A stretch of 64,000 nt of DNA from Alteromonas naphthalenivorans (GTDB lineage Bacteria; Pseudomonadota; Gammaproteobacteria; Enterobacterales; Alteromonadaceae): contig NC_015554.1 of NCBI RefSeq assembly GCF_000213655.1, positions 1,860,001-1,924,000 on the forward strand, given 5' to 3'. Position 1 is the first letter of the stretch; each line of letters begins with the position of its first letter. The translations under genes and the position numbers were made by a program. This document shows, piece after piece, positions 47,650 to 58,544 of this stretch. The notes beneath the pieces were generated by a model. It saw only the letters and a list, made by a program, of their open reading frames with translations, had not been told where the DNA came from and ran no database searches.

Positions 47650-48135
47650 TTACTTCAAATTAATCCGAAGTGATGTTGTACTTTTCACTTCTTCCATGAC
47701 TACATAGGTTCGTGACTCACTCACACCTGGAAGGCGCAGTAAGGTGTCGCCCAATAATCTACGGTAACTCGACATGTCTGCAACCCGTGCTTTTAGCAAG
47801 AAATCAAAATCCCCAGAGACAAGATGGCATTCTTGAATATCGTCATGGAGCCTAACTGCCGCAGAAAATTCTGCGAAGATATCTACTGACGTCTTCGTTA
47901 ACGTTATTTCTACAAAAACGAGCATGGCCGCACCCAGCTTTTCTGGATCAACCACGGCATGGTAGCCTTTTATATAGCCTTGGCTCTCTAACCGCTTAAC
48001 TCGCTCTAAACAAGGACTAGGGCTCAAGCCCACGTCTTTCGCCAATTCCACGTTTGATATTCGCCCGTTTTTTTGTAGCGAAATCAGTATATTCCTGTCT
48101 ATTCGGTCAAGGTGTTTTGGAGTTTTTACCAACAT
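47650..48135 (-). CDS. lrp: Leucine-responsive regulatory protein (Lrp/AsnC family)
   Basis: A 161-residue regulator: N-terminal helix-turn-helix (RISNVELAKDVGLSPSPCLERVKRLE) and C-terminal RAM ligand-binding domain (VSGDFDFLLKARVADMSSYR). Length and sequence are like global Lrp. It is divergent from ald with a 146-bp shared region, the arrangement in which Lrp relatives activate alanine dehydrogenase; that control is inferred. Confidence 0.93.
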   Translation of the reverse strand: MLVKTPKHLDRIDRNILISLQKNGRISNVELAKDVGLSPSPCLERVKRLESQGYIKGYHAVVDPEKLGAAMLVFVEITLTKTSVDIFAEFSAAVRLHDDIQECHLVSGDFDFLLKARVADMSSYRRLLGDTLLRLPGVSESRTYVVMEEVKSTTSLRINLK

Positions 48136-48281
48136 ATTTTATTCCGACTTAATCACGCTATGCCAGATTATATGCTGCAACTGATATTTTTTCAGCACAT
48201 AGTTCGTTTTTATCTCACGTATACTGAATCAAATAATAATCGGCAAGTGAGCCACTAGGCTAATCAATTAGAGGAAAAGTT
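48136..48281. promoter_or_regulatory. Divergent lrp-ald control region
   Basis: AT-rich 146 bp between divergent genes. A good -10 hexamer TATACT at 48220-48225 faces ald, with no clear -35, as expected for an activator-dependent promoter. AGAGGAAAAG precedes the ald ATG. Runs such as GATATTTTTTCAGCAC resemble AT-rich Lrp sites but no firm site can be drawn. Confidence 0.45.
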
Positions 48282-49412
48282 ATGTTAATCGGTGTACCAA
48301 AAGAAATTAAGAACCATGAATATCGCGTTGGCTTAACGCCTGCGGCAGTGAAAGAATTTACCAGTCATGGTCATTCAGTGTTAGTTGAGACGCTAGCCGG
48401 TGATGCAATTGGTTTTACCGATGAAATGTACGTTGAAGCTGGTGCTTCTATCGCATCTACTGCTGAGCAAGTTTTTGCTGAAGCAGAAATGATTATTAAA
48501 GTGAAAGAACCACAAACAAATGAATGTAAAATGCTTCGTAAAGGCCAAACCCTTTACACTTACCTTCATTTAGCCCCTGATCCTACGCAAACAGAGCTTC
48601 TTATTGCTTCTGGCGCAACCTGTATCGCTTACGAAACCGTAACCGACGACCGTGGTGGCTTGCCGTTATTAGCGCCAATGAGCGAAGTGGCTGGCCGTAT
48701 GTCAGTTCAAGCCGGTGCACATTATTTAGAAAAAGCACATGGCGGCAGCGGCACCCTTCTAGGCGGCGTTCCTGGTGTAGCACCGGGTAAAGTACTTATT
48801 ATTGGTGGCGGTGTTGTAGGAACGCAAGCAGCTAAAATGGCTTTAGGCCTAGGCGCTGACGTTACTATTCTAGACCGTTCACTTCCTCGCCTTCGTCAGT
48901 TAGATGACATTTTTAATGGCCAAGTTAAAACGGTTTACTCAACGGTTGATGCTATTGAACATTACTCTTCAAAAGCTGATCTTGTTGTTGGTGCCGTACT
49001 TATTCCTGGCGCAGCAGCACCTAAGCTTCTTAACCGCGAACAAATAGCAGCCATGAAGCCAGGCTCTGTGTTGGTTGATGTTGCTATCGACCAAGGTGGT
49101 TGTTTTGAAACCTCTAAAGCCACTACACACCAAGACCCTGTATACATCATCGACGACGTAGTGCATTACTGTGTTGCCAATATGCCAGGTGGTGTTGCAC
49201 GTACTTCAACGATGGCCCTTAACAATGCAACCCTTCCGTTTGGTTTAGCATTAGCGAATAAAGGCCCTGCTAAAGCCATGCTTGAAGATAAGCATTTATT
49301 GAACGGTCTTAACGTTCATGAAGGCAAAGTAACTTATAAAGCAGTCGTTGACGCATTAGGTGAAAAGTTAGGTTTAACTTACACACCTGCACAAGAAGCA
49401 CTTAACGCGTAA
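48282..49412 (+). CDS. ald: Alanine dehydrogenase
   Basis: A 376-residue NAD-dependent enzyme interconverting L-alanine and pyruvate plus ammonia. It starts [20 protein letters not shown], has [13 protein letters not shown] with the substrate lysine region, the Rossmann loop [20 protein letters not shown] (about 170-190) and [20 protein letters not shown]. All standard motifs are present. Probably regulated by the divergent lrp. A long hairpin terminator follows. Confidence 0.97.
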   Translation: MLIGVPKEIKNHEYRVGLTPAAVKEFTSHGHSVLVETLAGDAIGFTDEMYVEAGASIASTAEQVFAEAEMIIKVKEPQTNECKMLRKGQTLYTYLHLAPDPTQTELLIASGATCIAYETVTDDRGGLPLLAPMSEVAGRMSVQAGAHYLEKAHGGSGTLLGGVPGVAPGKVLIIGGGVVGTQAAKMALGLGADVTILDRSLPRLRQLDDIFNGQVKTVYSTVDAIEHYSSKADLVVGAVLIPGAAAPKLLNREQIAAMKPGSVLVDVAIDQGGCFETSKATTHQDPVYIIDDVVHYCVANMPGGVARTSTMALNNATLPFGLALANKGPAKAMLEDKHLLNGLNVHEGKVTYKAVVDALGEKLGLTYTPAQEALNA

Positions 49413-49455
49413 GTAAATGTTTGGCTTGCTAGTACTTATATAAGTGCTAGCAAAT

Positions 49456-49511
49456 AAAAACGCCCAGTAAGTGGTTAGCATATTGAATGCGTCACTACTG
49501 GGCGTTTTTTT
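49456..49511. terminator. Bidirectional terminator between ald and pyrF
   Basis: Arms AAAAACGCCCAGTA and TACTGGGCGTTTTT form a 14-pair stem. The inner part (GTG-GCAT ... ATGC-CAC) can extend it. A- and T-tracts on both sides let it serve either strand. Confidence 0.9.
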
Positions 49512-49558
49512 GTATGTATTCGTTTGCTACTATTTGCTTGAAGTTAGCTAGTGGGCAA

Positions 49559-50254
49559 CTAACTAATAGAGGCGTTTACCTGCTTTAACACATCCATAGG
49601 GTCGCTAGCTTGCGTAATTGGTCTTCCCATCACTAAATAACTTACGCCACTGTCGATTGCTTCTGGCGGCGTCATCACACGTTTTTGATCGCCCGCGTCA
49701 CTCCCCTTAGGACGTATGCCAGGAGTCACCAACAAAAAGTCTTCGCCAATTTCATTACGTAGCATCACGGCTTCTTTAGCAGAACACACCACACCATCTA
49801 AACCCGCTTGGGCAGTTAACGATGCTAGGCGCAACACTTGTTGCTCGGGCGTTACATTATCAATCACGCCGCTTAGCTGCGATTGATCCATGCTGGTAAG
49901 TACTGTAACCGCAATTAATTTGGTTTCAGGACGGCTACTTTGCGCAATACCTTCTTTGGCTGCCTGCATCATTGGAAGTCCACCGCTGGCGTGCACGTTT
50001 ACCATCCACACGCCAAGTTCAGCGGCTGCCTTACACGCTTTACCTACAGTATTGGGGATGTCATGAAATTTCAAATCAAGAAAAACGTCGAAGCCTTTCG
50101 CCACTAAAGATTTTACAAACTCAGGGCCAAATAAGGTGAACATTTCTTTGCCCACTTTAACTTTACACAGGCTGGGATCTAATTGGTCTACAAACGAAAG
50201 TGCTTGTTCTTGGTTGTCATAGTCGAGTGCAACAATAACGCGAGGTTCTTGCAT
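49559..50254 (-). CDS. pyrF: Orotidine-5'-phosphate decarboxylase
   Basis: A 231-residue TIM-barrel enzyme making UMP, the last step of de novo pyrimidine synthesis. The catalytic motif [16 protein letters not shown] carries the Asp-Lys-Asp set, with [12 protein letters not shown] at the start and [16 protein letters not shown] near the end. It follows lapB by 7 bp, the same lapAB-pyrF order as in E. coli. Confidence 0.97.
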   Translation of the reverse strand: MQEPRVIVALDYDNQEQALSFVDQLDPSLCKVKVGKEMFTLFGPEFVKSLVAKGFDVFLDLKFHDIPNTVGKACKAAAELGVWMVNVHASGGLPMMQAAKEGIAQSSRPETKLIAVTVLTSMDQSQLSGVIDNVTPEQQVLRLASLTAQAGLDGVVCSAKEAVMLRNEIGEDFLLVTPGIRPKGSDAGDQKRVMTPPEAIDSGVSYLVMGRPITQASDPMDVLKQVNASIS

Positions 50255-50261
50255 GGTGAAG

Positions 50262-51431
50262 TTATTCTCCGTCTAGCCCTTTTATTGGTTTTACTACGCC
50301 CCATTTTTTACATGAAGGACATAGCCAGTAGAGTTTACGCCCTGAAAACCCGCAGCTATGGCAGCGGTATTTAGGGCGTTGCAACATTTGCTTTTCTACT
50401 AATTCTTTTAATATACGTAAGCTCTCTGCTGAGGTCTTATCGTCTAACTGGTCGATATACAACCCCATTAAGGTTTTGAAGCCACGCATGGTTGGGCGTT
50501 TACGTAGTTGTTCTAATAGATAATCCGCCGCTTGCGTGGTATCGCCTTTTTTCAACAATACATCAACCATGGCAAGGTACGAGGTTGCACATTCTTGCCA
50601 ATGGGCTTCTAAGCTTTCGGCGAAACTATCCCAGTCTCCGGTTTCTTCCGCAATTTTTTCTAAACTGGGAACCGCTTCACTGAACCAATTAATGTCACGC
50701 TCTGCCACTTGCACAAAATAAGCCCGTGCGTCGCTGTAACGTTGTTGTTGAAGTGCAAGCTGTCCAAGCATTAACCACGGTCTTACTGCATGCTCATCGG
50801 CATTAACGGCCTTTTGAAGCAAGGACAACGCAGTGCCTTGATCATCGTCTTTAAGCTTCGCTACCGCATGTTCACAATAAAAATGCGCTAAGCGTTCGCA
50901 CACATCATCGTTGTCGCCATGGCATTCCACCATGCGCTCGGCAAGCTCAATGGCTCTGTCCCACTCTTTGGTGGTTTGGTAAATACTAAATAGCTGGGTT
51001 TGCGCCACTAAATAGTGCTTGTCGCTATTAAGCAATTGAAGAAAAGCGTTTTCAGCCCGTTCTAAGAAACCAGCATGAGTGTAATCATGGCCAAGTTCTT
51101 TTAACGCGCTTTCACGTTGCGTAGGTTGCAGCTCGTCTCGGCTTACTAGGTTTTGGTGAACCTTTATGGCTCTGTCTATTTCGCCGCGGTGGCGAAAGAA
51201 GCTGCCCATCGCAATGTGAGTTTCAACCGTATCGCTGTTCACATTAATCATTTTGATTAAGGTGTCTACCGCTTTATCTGGTTGATCGGAAAGGAGGAAG
51301 TTTAAGCCTTTATAATAATGCTTAGAAAGAATACTAGACTGTTTACGTTGTGCTTGGCGAACACTGTTACGGCCCATAATCCATCCGTAACCTGCTGCAA
51401 CAGGCAAAAGTAAAAACAGCAGTTCGAGCAT
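50262..51431 (-). CDS. lapB: LPS assembly protein LapB (YciM)
   Basis: A 389-residue cytoplasmic-facing TPR protein anchored by one N-terminal helix (residues 1-20). About nine TPR-like repeats are followed by a C-terminal rubredoxin-like zinc domain (CHSCGF and CPSC). LapB guides LpxC to FtsH and so sets LPS levels. It begins one base after the lapA stop and is followed by pyrF. Confidence 0.95.
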   Translation of the reverse strand: MLELLFLLLPVAAGYGWIMGRNSVRQAQRKQSSILSKHYYKGLNFLLSDQPDKAVDTLIKMINVNSDTVETHIAMGSFFRHRGEIDRAIKVHQNLVSRDELQPTQRESALKELGHDYTHAGFLERAENAFLQLLNSDKHYLVAQTQLFSIYQTTKEWDRAIELAERMVECHGDNDDVCERLAHFYCEHAVAKLKDDDQGTALSLLQKAVNADEHAVRPWLMLGQLALQQQRYSDARAYFVQVAERDINWFSEAVPSLEKIAEETGDWDSFAESLEAHWQECATSYLAMVDVLLKKGDTTQAADYLLEQLRKRPTMRGFKTLMGLYIDQLDDKTSAESLRILKELVEKQMLQRPKYRCHSCGFSGRKLYWLCPSCKKWGVVKPIKGLDGE

Positions 51432-51432
51432 A

Positions 51433-51690
51433 TTAGTGTTCTTTTTTCAGGCTATTGATTTTTGAGTTCGCCGACAACAACTGCACGCGTAAACGCAACC
51501 AGCTTGCTGACATAATAAGTATCCCGACTAACACACCCAAAGAAAGCGCAATAGCAATAAGGGTGGAAACCCGCATGTTAGCTTGAGCAATAAGATAGTT
51601 AACGGTGATATAGGCTTCGTTTTGTGTGCCAATGACAAAAGCAAATGTCAGTAATACCAAAATGGCGAGTATTGTGAGGATCCCTTTCAA
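51433..51690 (-). CDS. lapA: LPS assembly protein LapA
   Basis: A protein of about 85 residues with two hydrophobic segments and the LapA/DUF1049 pattern NEAYITVNYLIAQANMRVSTLI, ending in a charged coil. The start is placed at TTG 51690, which gives the usual short LapA N-terminus (KGILTILAILVLL) and lies after AAGAAGGG; an ATG at 51753 would add 21 residues not seen in the family. Partner of LapB. Confidence 0.82.
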   Translation of the reverse strand: MKGILTILAILVLLTFAFVIGTQNEAYITVNYLIAQANMRVSTLIAIALSLGVLVGILIMSASWLRLRVQLLSANSKINSLKKEH

Positions 51691-51784
51691 GACCAAACCC
51701 TTCTTGTACGTAATTAATAAAGAATAGCAAAATGCAGCAAGAGATAACACCAAAACCCAAGGTTTTAGTTGTGCTTACTTAGCG

Positions 51785-54139
51785 TTAGGCGGTGGCTTCA
51801 TCTTCTGATAAAGGGCGCTCTTGCTTTGCAATTAATTTGGCCATAACCAAGTCGTGATGCAATGCAGACATATTAGTCACAAAAATACAGTGTGTATAGC
51901 CAGCTTGCATGGTTTCTAATTTATCGTACATTGCCTTATCAAGTTTAGACAGCTGTGCTAAGCGCTTCTTTGTCAGCGGTGTAGTGGCGCCATAACAGCG
52001 TATAGCCGTTACATTAGTGGCACTCACCTGCACTTTTTCTTCTTCTAGCTGATTTTGAATTTGCGTGCGTAATTTAGAATAAAGAAAATCGCTTTCTTTT
52101 ATGTATACCAAGCGATTGTCGCTTTTACGTACACAATGCACCACTAGATTGTTTTCAACATCGCCTTTAAACATGGCTTCAAGCATCATCGATTTAGGCT
52201 TAGCTACCGCTTTATCAGCAAAAAAGCCATGTAATGGAATAATATTTGCCGTACGAGAAAATGGGTACAAGTCGTCAGATGAATCGCTTTGATATACGGT
52301 TTTAAGTCTATCCAGAATATGCCTGTTCATGACGCAAAGCACAGAAAGCGAAGGCATATGGCGTACGGCTAGTTCCCAAATGAATCGATGGGTTGAGCGT
52401 TGAATACGCGCAATGTCTCTTATTTTGAAATACGCGGTATTTTCTTCAACCATGGCGTCAACATTTGCCCCAGCTTTAGATTTTTTCACATCTTCTAAGC
52501 ATAAGCGCACAACGCCTGACGCAGCGTCATAGTGAACAACCTTATACCTCTCATTTTTAATTTTAAGATCTGGTACCGATACCCGTACATCGCTTTGCAG
52601 CTCAGTGCCTGGGGCAACCATTAACTTCATACCACTGGCAGATAAATCGGCAACACGTACATTAATTGAAGATAGCAGCCCTACTTTTATCATGGCGACT
52701 TTATCGATGATATAGCGGGTCTCAGAACGCCTATCAAGATCATCTTCCATCACGAAATCGATGGACCAGTTGTCGCCCGTAGCCCGCAGCGTTTTCGATA
52801 AGGGTTTAAAATCACACTTTTCGCTGAGGGTTAAATTAGTAAGGTACATAGAGATATCTCGGCAGTACATTACATGGCTTAACGCAGCAAGATGTTCAAA
52901 TTCTTTGCTAGGGATGTCATGAATAGCGAATGCTTTTACTTTATCTTCTCGGCTTACCTCTTCTAAGCGGCACTGCGTGCAAGTAAACTCCCCACTTTTA
53001 ACCAGTAGATAAACGATGGCATTGAGTTGCCCAAGTTCTACAAGTTGGCGATGGGTTGCAGTGATAGTAATTTGACCGCTTTTGGTTTTAATCACACCAT
53101 GGAAGATAAAAGCTTCATTGTACTTATGTAATTCTTGGACCAAATTTTCAAAATGCGTTTTGTCTTGCAGACTCGCTAGTAGCTTCTCTGAATTATTGTT
53201 GTCCACATTCGCTTTAGTAAATAGCGCAATAATTGGCTTAAGCGATTTTTGATGGGCAGAAAGAAAAACTGGCAACCAGGGGCTGTTTTCTAAAATACGG
53301 TCGCGTTCGAGGTCTTGCATGGCCCTTTCAATTTCTAAGTCTCGCTGCAAAGGCTGTTTATACGACGTGCCTTTAATGTAGCGCTTCAAATTATTAAGCA
53401 GGCTAAGATCGGTTTCTGATGAAACCGTAAAAAATGACTCGTACTTACCTAAGTGCTTATTGTACTTAATGGCATCGAGTTCGTAGGTAATTTCAGTCGG
53501 TTCGGTGGTTAAGCCCATTACTTCGGGTATAACGAAGGTAATAATATCCCCGGTGGAAACGTTAGGCGGTCGTTTTGTTTCAACAGCAATACCGGTAAAA
53601 GAAAGGGAGCTTACGGTGCAATGCCTCCCCTTTTCAAAATCTACGGAAGACACGGTGAAGTTGGGTCTTACAGCAATGTCGTCACCAAAATCTATATCAG
53701 TAAATGACTGGCTTTCTACATTAAATGCTTCAACAATTTTTTTAAATTGATCGCGCTTAATTTGTGTTTGATAAAAATCGGAGTTCATCACCGATTCAAA
53801 CACCCCTACGGTATATCGTTCTTGATATAAGGCAGTTTCATTTTGAAGGATTTTAGCGCCCACTTTGTCTAAACGCATGGGGATGCCAAAATGTTTAAAC
53901 TTCATGACAGGGAATTTCGCGAACGCAGAATTGTCCGCAGATGCATCAGTTAAAGACGTAAGCCTAACGACTTCCTCTTTAATGATTTTGCGGATATTGC
54001 CTGGGAGCCGCTTTGAAAATTTATTAATACCTTCCAATAAGCGATTATCTTGCTCATAAGGAATTAAGGCACGAATAAGCGGCTGATACTGCTTTATGAT
54101 TTGTTGTTCTTCGCCGGCCGACATTGGTACACCATGCAC
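51785..54139 (-). CDS. Large PilZ-domain protein
   Basis: A 784-residue protein with a cyclic-di-GMP-binding PilZ domain at about 465-560: DRRSETRY (the RxxxR part) followed by VADLSASGMKLMV (the D/NxSxxG part). An upstream segment near 185-260 (CTVSSLSFTGIAVETK) resembles a second, degenerate PilZ-like unit. The long flanking parts are unassigned and no membrane segments are apparent. It lies between ihfB and lapA. The start may instead be the ATG at 54124 (MSAGEEQQII). Role in motility or surface behaviour is only inferred from the domain. Confidence 0.78.
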   Translation of the reverse strand: MHGVPMSAGEEQQIIKQYQPLIRALIPYEQDNRLLEGINKFSKRLPGNIRKIIKEEVVRLTSLTDASADNSAFAKFPVMKFKHFGIPMRLDKVGAKILQNETALYQERYTVGVFESVMNSDFYQTQIKRDQFKKIVEAFNVESQSFTDIDFGDDIAVRPNFTVSSVDFEKGRHCTVSSLSFTGIAVETKRPPNVSTGDIITFVIPEVMGLTTEPTEITYELDAIKYNKHLGKYESFFTVSSETDLSLLNNLKRYIKGTSYKQPLQRDLEIERAMQDLERDRILENSPWLPVFLSAHQKSLKPIIALFTKANVDNNNSEKLLASLQDKTHFENLVQELHKYNEAFIFHGVIKTKSGQITITATHRQLVELGQLNAIVYLLVKSGEFTCTQCRLEEVSREDKVKAFAIHDIPSKEFEHLAALSHVMYCRDISMYLTNLTLSEKCDFKPLSKTLRATGDNWSIDFVMEDDLDRRSETRYIIDKVAMIKVGLLSSINVRVADLSASGMKLMVAPGTELQSDVRVSVPDLKIKNERYKVVHYDAASGVVRLCLEDVKKSKAGANVDAMVEENTAYFKIRDIARIQRSTHRFIWELAVRHMPSLSVLCVMNRHILDRLKTVYQSDSSDDLYPFSRTANIIPLHGFFADKAVAKPKSMMLEAMFKGDVENNLVVHCVRKSDNRLVYIKESDFLYSKLRTQIQNQLEEEKVQVSATNVTAIRCYGATTPLTKKRLAQLSKLDKAMYDKLETMQAGYTHCIFVTNMSALHHDLVMAKLIAKQERPLSEDEATA

Positions 54140-54244
54140 CGTATTTAATTAACTACAATCTATTCAGATTTGAAAATAAAACCTGCATCCAGATATAAAT
54201 TTAAACTTAAGTAACGAATATACCAAATTTTTTTTAATAGATAT

Positions 54245-54273
54245 AAAAAAACCGCAACATGTGCGGTTTTTTT
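54245..54273 (-). terminator. Terminator after ihfB
   Basis: AAAAAACCGC and GCGGTTTTTT arms around a short loop, four bases after the ihfB stop on the minus strand. Confidence 0.88.
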
Positions 54274-54276
54274 TAT

Positions 54277-54564
54277 TTAAGCTATGGAGGCGTCTACTCT
54301 TTCTCGAAGCTCTTTTCCTGGCTTAAAGTGAGGGACATATTTGCCATCTAACTCTACTGTTTCGCCAGTTTTCGGGTTACGTCCCACGCGCGGAGCGCGG
54401 TAATGTAATGAAAAACTGCCGAAGCCTCGAATTTCAATCCTGTCGCCTTTTTGAAGGGTCTGGGCCATCTGTTCGAGAAGTTCTTTAATTGCCAGTTCAA
54501 GATCTTTTGCAGGAATTTGACGCGCTTGATCCGCGAGCCGTTCAATTAATTCAGACTTGGTCAT
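54277..54564 (-). CDS. ihfB: Integration host factor subunit beta
   Basis: A 95-residue HU/IHF family DNA-bending protein: [18 protein letters not shown] at the start and the DNA-arm region [20 protein letters not shown] and GRNPKTGE with the intercalating proline. It follows rpsA by 76 bp, the same rpsA-ihfB order as in E. coli. GAGG precedes the ATG. Confidence 0.97.
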   Translation of the reverse strand: MTKSELIERLADQARQIPAKDLELAIKELLEQMAQTLQKGDRIEIRGFGSFSLHYRAPRVGRNPKTGETVELDGKYVPHFKPGKELRERVDASIA

Positions 54565-54640
54565 ACTAACCTCGTTTCAATATTATCGTTAAACAGCTAC
54601 TGCGAACAAGGGAGTGCAAGACACTCCCACATATAGCTTA

Positions 54641-56311
54641 TTATTCGCCTTTAGCAGCTTTAAATGCTTCTGCCATTGCGCTAGCAAAACCAGCATCTTC
54701 TTGCTGATTAACCTTGTCGATAGCTTCTTTTTCGTCAGCCTGATCTTTTGCTTTCACAGATAGGTTAACGGTGCGGTTTTTACGGTCAACGCCCATAAAT
54801 TTCGCTTCGATGCTGTCGCCAACGTTAGCAGCTTCAGTTGCGTCTTCAATACGGTCAACAGATAAATCTGCAACGCGAATGTAGCCATCAACTTCTTCAG
54901 AAAGGTTAACTGTAACGCCTTTAGCGTCAACTTCAGTAACCGTACCTACAACGATAGCACCTTTCTTGTTATCTGTCAGATACTTGTTGAAAGGGTCTTC
55001 TTCGATTTGCTTAACGCCAAGAGAGATACGCTCACGCTCAGGGTCAACTTGAAGAACAACAGCTGAGATTTCGTCGCCTTTCTTATAGTCACGAACAGCG
55101 TCTTCACCAGACTTGTTCCAGCTAATGTCAGAAAGGTGAACTAGACCGTCGATGCCGCCGTCAAGGCCGATGAAGATACCGAAGTCAGTAATAGACTTGA
55201 TCTTACCAGACACTTTGTCACCTTTTTCGTGTGACTTAGCGAAAGTTTCCCAAGGGTTGTCGATGCACTGTTTAAGGCCTAGAGAAATACGACGACGTTC
55301 TTCGTCGATTTCAAGAACCATAACGTCAACTGTGTCACCTAGGTTAACAACCTTAGATGGGTGGATGTTCTTGTTAGTCCAATCCATTTCAGAAACGTGT
55401 ACAAGACCTTCAACGCCGTCTTCGATTTCAACGAAGCAGCCGTAATCGGTAAGATTCGTAACCTGACCAGAGATCTTAGTACCTTCTGGGTAACGTGAAG
55501 CAATTTCTTGCCATGGATCGTTGCCCATTTGCTTCATGCCAAGAGAAACACGTTGCTTCTCTTTATCGAACTTAAGTACTTTAACGTTGATTTCGTCACC
55601 AACATTTACGATTTCACTTGGGTGCTTAACGCGCTTCCAAGCCATATCGGTAATGTGTAGTAGACCGTCTACGCCACCAAGGTCAACGAATGCTCCGTAA
55701 TCAGTAAGGTTCTTAACGATACCTTTGATTTCGTGGCCTTCTTCAAGGTTAGCAAGAAGAGATTCGCGCTCTGCGCTGCTTTCTGCTTCAATAACGGCAC
55801 GACGTGAAACAACAACGTTGTTACGCTTAGCGTCAAGTTTGATAACTTTAAATTCTAGCTCTTTGCCTTCAAGGTGAGTTGTGTCACGTACTGGACGTAC
55901 ATCAACCAATGAACCAGGAAGGAAAGCGCGCACTGTGTTAACTTCAACAGTGAAACCGCCTTTAACTTTACCGTTGATAATACCTTTAATGGTAACTTTA
56001 TCATCGTAAGCTTTTTCCAGCTCAACCCACGCTTCGTGACGCTTCGCTTTTTCGCGAGAAAGGATTGTTTCACCGAAACCATCTTCTACTGCGTCTAGAG
56101 CTACATCTACTTCGTCACCGATAGCGATTTCAAGCTCGCCTTCAGCGTTTTTAAATTGGTCAGCTGGTATAGCACTTTCTGATTTCAAGCCTGCATCAAC
56201 AAGAACGATGTCTTTGTCGATAGAAACTACAGTACCTTTTACAATTGAACCTGGACGTGTTTCTAGTTCTTGTAAGCTTTCTTCAAAAAGTTGTGCAAAA
56301 TTTTCAGTCAT
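54641..56311 (-). CDS. rpsA: 30S ribosomal protein S1
   Basis: A 556-residue protein of six S1 (OB-fold) repeats that brings mRNA to the ribosome. It starts [15 protein letters not shown], matching E. coli S1 in start and length; a frame reaching 56350 would add 13 unlikely residues. Repeats are clear at [45 protein letters not shown] and [15 protein letters not shown]. The start has only a weak ribosome binding site, as is usual for rpsA. Confidence 0.98.
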   Translation of the reverse strand: MTENFAQLFEESLQELETRPGSIVKGTVVSIDKDIVLVDAGLKSESAIPADQFKNAEGELEIAIGDEVDVALDAVEDGFGETILSREKAKRHEAWVELEKAYDDKVTIKGIINGKVKGGFTVEVNTVRAFLPGSLVDVRPVRDTTHLEGKELEFKVIKLDAKRNNVVVSRRAVIEAESSAERESLLANLEEGHEIKGIVKNLTDYGAFVDLGGVDGLLHITDMAWKRVKHPSEIVNVGDEINVKVLKFDKEKQRVSLGMKQMGNDPWQEIASRYPEGTKISGQVTNLTDYGCFVEIEDGVEGLVHVSEMDWTNKNIHPSKVVNLGDTVDVMVLEIDEERRRISLGLKQCIDNPWETFAKSHEKGDKVSGKIKSITDFGIFIGLDGGIDGLVHLSDISWNKSGEDAVRDYKKGDEISAVVLQVDPERERISLGVKQIEEDPFNKYLTDNKKGAIVVGTVTEVDAKGVTVNLSEEVDGYIRVADLSVDRIEDATEAANVGDSIEAKFMGVDRKNRTVNLSVKAKDQADEKEAIDKVNQQEDAGFASAMAEAFKAAKGE

Positions 56312-56432
56312 AAGGTTTAAATTAACTTTAAGTTGATATCCACGCTTCAAATCCGGATAACGTGGGGTTATTAGTAAAAGCCGCCACTCCCTGTGGTAGC
56401 ACTGCTTTGAATACCTTAAAAACTCACCTTAC
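56312..56432 (-). promoter_or_regulatory. rpsA leader with hairpins
   Basis: Between cmk and rpsA the minus strand can form CCAC-AGGGA-GTGG and, further down, CCACG ... CGTGG stems, followed by an A/T-rich stretch up to the ATG without a strong Shine-Dalgarno. In E. coli a structured rpsA leader mediates S1 autoregulation; a similar role here is inference. Confidence 0.4.
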
Positions 56433-57104
56433 TTAAAGGCGCGAATTGATGATATCCATCGCTTTTTCAAAGACTTGGTCTATATCCAAGTCCGTTGAGT
56501 CTATAATTACCGCATCTTGAGCCGGTACCAATGGCGCCACTGAACGTTGTGTATCTCGCTCATCTCTGGCCTTGATATCGGTTAAAAGGCGCGCAATATT
56601 AACATCCATACCTTTAGCTTTCAACTGGCTATAGCGACGTTCAGCACGGGCTTCGGCGCTAGCGGTAAGAAATATCTTCACTTTTGCGTCGGGGAAAACC
56701 ACTGTACCCATGTCTCGACCGTCGGCGACAAGGCCAGGATCTTGTTGAAAAGCACGTTGACGTCGAAGCAAAGCTTCACGAACGCGAGGTAACGCGGCAA
56801 CCTTCGATGCAACACTACCCACTTCTTCAGTACGAATGTCGTCAGTTACGTCTTCACCTTCCAAAATGACACGTGTGGTGTCTTTGTCAGTTTCAAAACT
56901 TACATCAAGACCCGTTGCTAACGGAACAACACATTCTTCATCGTCGCACGGTAAGTCGTGGTGTAGAGCTGCGACAGCCAGAACACGATAAATCGCGCCG
57001 CTATCTAAAAAGTGCCATCCAAGCTTCTTTGCGAGTAAGCTACTTAACGTTCCCTTACCTGCACCGCTGGGACCGTCAACCGTGACTACGGGTGTAGAAT
57101 GCAT
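56433..57104 (-). CDS. cmk: Cytidylate kinase
   Basis: A 223-residue CMP/dCMP kinase with P-loop GPSGAGKGT and [13 protein letters not shown]. The start [11 protein letters not shown] is preceded by TGGAGCAGGT; the frame to 57146 lacks support. Located upstream of rpsA and downstream of aroA, the common serC-aroA-cmk-rpsA-ihfB order. Confidence 0.96.
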   Translation of the reverse strand: MHSTPVVTVDGPSGAGKGTLSSLLAKKLGWHFLDSGAIYRVLAVAALHHDLPCDDEECVVPLATGLDVSFETDKDTTRVILEGEDVTDDIRTEEVGSVASKVAALPRVREALLRRQRAFQQDPGLVADGRDMGTVVFPDAKVKIFLTASAEARAERRYSQLKAKGMDVNIARLLTDIKARDERDTQRSVAPLVPAQDAVIIDSTDLDIDQVFEKAMDIINSRL

Positions 57105-57261
57105 ACCTGCTCCAGAATTTATAAAATACGTAAAAATCGCGCGCAATTATACGCGTTAAGTAGAGATAAGCAATGCCATCGAGCGTTGATGGCATTGTAC
57201 ATAAGGCTAAATTTCGTTTTAAAAATAATACGCTATGAACGAAATAAGGTCTTTTTTCAGA

Positions 57262-58542
57262 CTAAGAATAGAGTGTGGCAAACCGTGTGAAGTAATCAGG
57301 GAAGGTTTTGCGGGTACAACCTGGGTCGTTAATGGTTACCGGCGTATCACTGAGTGCTACTAGCGAAAAGCACATGGCAATGCGATGATCGTTATAGGTA
57401 TCAATGGCAGCATGCTTTAACATATCCGTTGGCCATACTTTTATATAGTCATGCCCTTCTTCTACTTCTGCACCCAACTTTCTAAGCTCAGTGGCCATGG
57501 CGTTTAAACGGTCAGTCTCTTTTACTCGCCAGTTGTAGATGTTAGTAATACTGGTTGGCCCTTGTGCAAAAAGTGCAGTAGTGGCAATGGTCATGGCCGC
57601 ATCAGGAATATGGTTCATATCCATGTCTATACCCTTAAGTGGAGCCCCTGTTACTTCCACATATTCATCATGCCAAGTGATTTTAGCGCCCATGGCTTCA
57701 AGCACATCGGCAAAGCGAATATCACCTTGGATGCTATTTTTACCAATTCCGGTTACGCGTACCGTGCCGCCTTTAATGGCGCCGGCTGCAAGGAAGTAAG
57801 AAGCCGATGAAGCATCACCTTCCACCATAAATTTACCTGGCGAACGATATGATTGCCCTGCACTAATGGTGAATGTTTGATAGTTATCGTTGTTTACTTC
57901 AACACCAAACTTCGCCATGGTATCTAGGGTAATATCGATATACGGTTTTGACACTAATTCGCCTTTAATACGAATGGTCACGTCACCAGTAAACAAGGGT
58001 GCAGACATTAATAGTGCAGTCAAAAATTGACTCGACACACTACCGTCTACTTCCATTTCACCGCCGGATAACGTCTTACCCTTAATTTGTAGCGGAGGAA
58101 AACCGTCGTTTTTAAGGTATTCAATTTCCGCGTTACCCATGCGTAATGCATCAACCAAATCGCCTATAGGGCGCTCTTCCATGCGCGGCTCACCGGTAAG
58201 TACGACTTCTACCTTACTTGCAGCGAGTGCAGCGCATAGTGGGCGCATTGCCGTACCTGCATTACCTAAGAAAAGTTCTAATGGCTCGGCAACTGAAAAC
58301 GCCCCGCCGTTACCCACTACTTTACAGCGAGTTTTATCTTCACTAAGTGAATAAGTAACGCCAAGTTTGGTTAGCGCATTTAGCATATGCTCAATATCTT
58401 CACTATCAAGCAAGTTTGTTAGTTCGGTTTCGCCTTCAGCTAATGCAGCAAGCAGTAATGCTCGGTTCGACAGGCTTTTAGACCCAGGAACGTTTACTTC
58501 CCCTGATACTTTGCTAATAGGTTCTAATGTTAACTGTTCCAT
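57262..58542 (-). CDS. aroA: 3-phosphoshikimate 1-carboxyvinyltransferase (EPSP synthase)
   Basis: A 426-residue shikimate-pathway enzyme joining PEP to shikimate-3-phosphate. Signatures: [19 protein letters not shown] near the N-terminus, [17 protein letters not shown] (the PEP site, class I with GNAGTAMRP) and [19 protein letters not shown]. The class I signature suggests a glyphosate-sensitive form. It follows serC by 2 bp. Confidence 0.97.
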   Translation of the reverse strand: MEQLTLEPISKVSGEVNVPGSKSLSNRALLLAALAEGETELTNLLDSEDIEHMLNALTKLGVTYSLSEDKTRCKVVGNGGAFSVAEPLELFLGNAGTAMRPLCAALAASKVEVVLTGEPRMEERPIGDLVDALRMGNAEIEYLKNDGFPPLQIKGKTLSGGEMEVDGSVSSQFLTALLMSAPLFTGDVTIRIKGELVSKPYIDITLDTMAKFGVEVNNDNYQTFTISAGQSYRSPGKFMVEGDASSASYFLAAGAIKGGTVRVTGIGKNSIQGDIRFADVLEAMGAKITWHDEYVEVTGAPLKGIDMDMNHIPDAAMTIATTALFAQGPTSITNIYNWRVKETDRLNAMATELRKLGAEVEEGHDYIKVWPTDMLKHAAIDTYNDHRIAMCFSLVALSDTPVTINDPGCTRKTFPDYFTRFATLYS

Positions 58543-58544
58543 GA

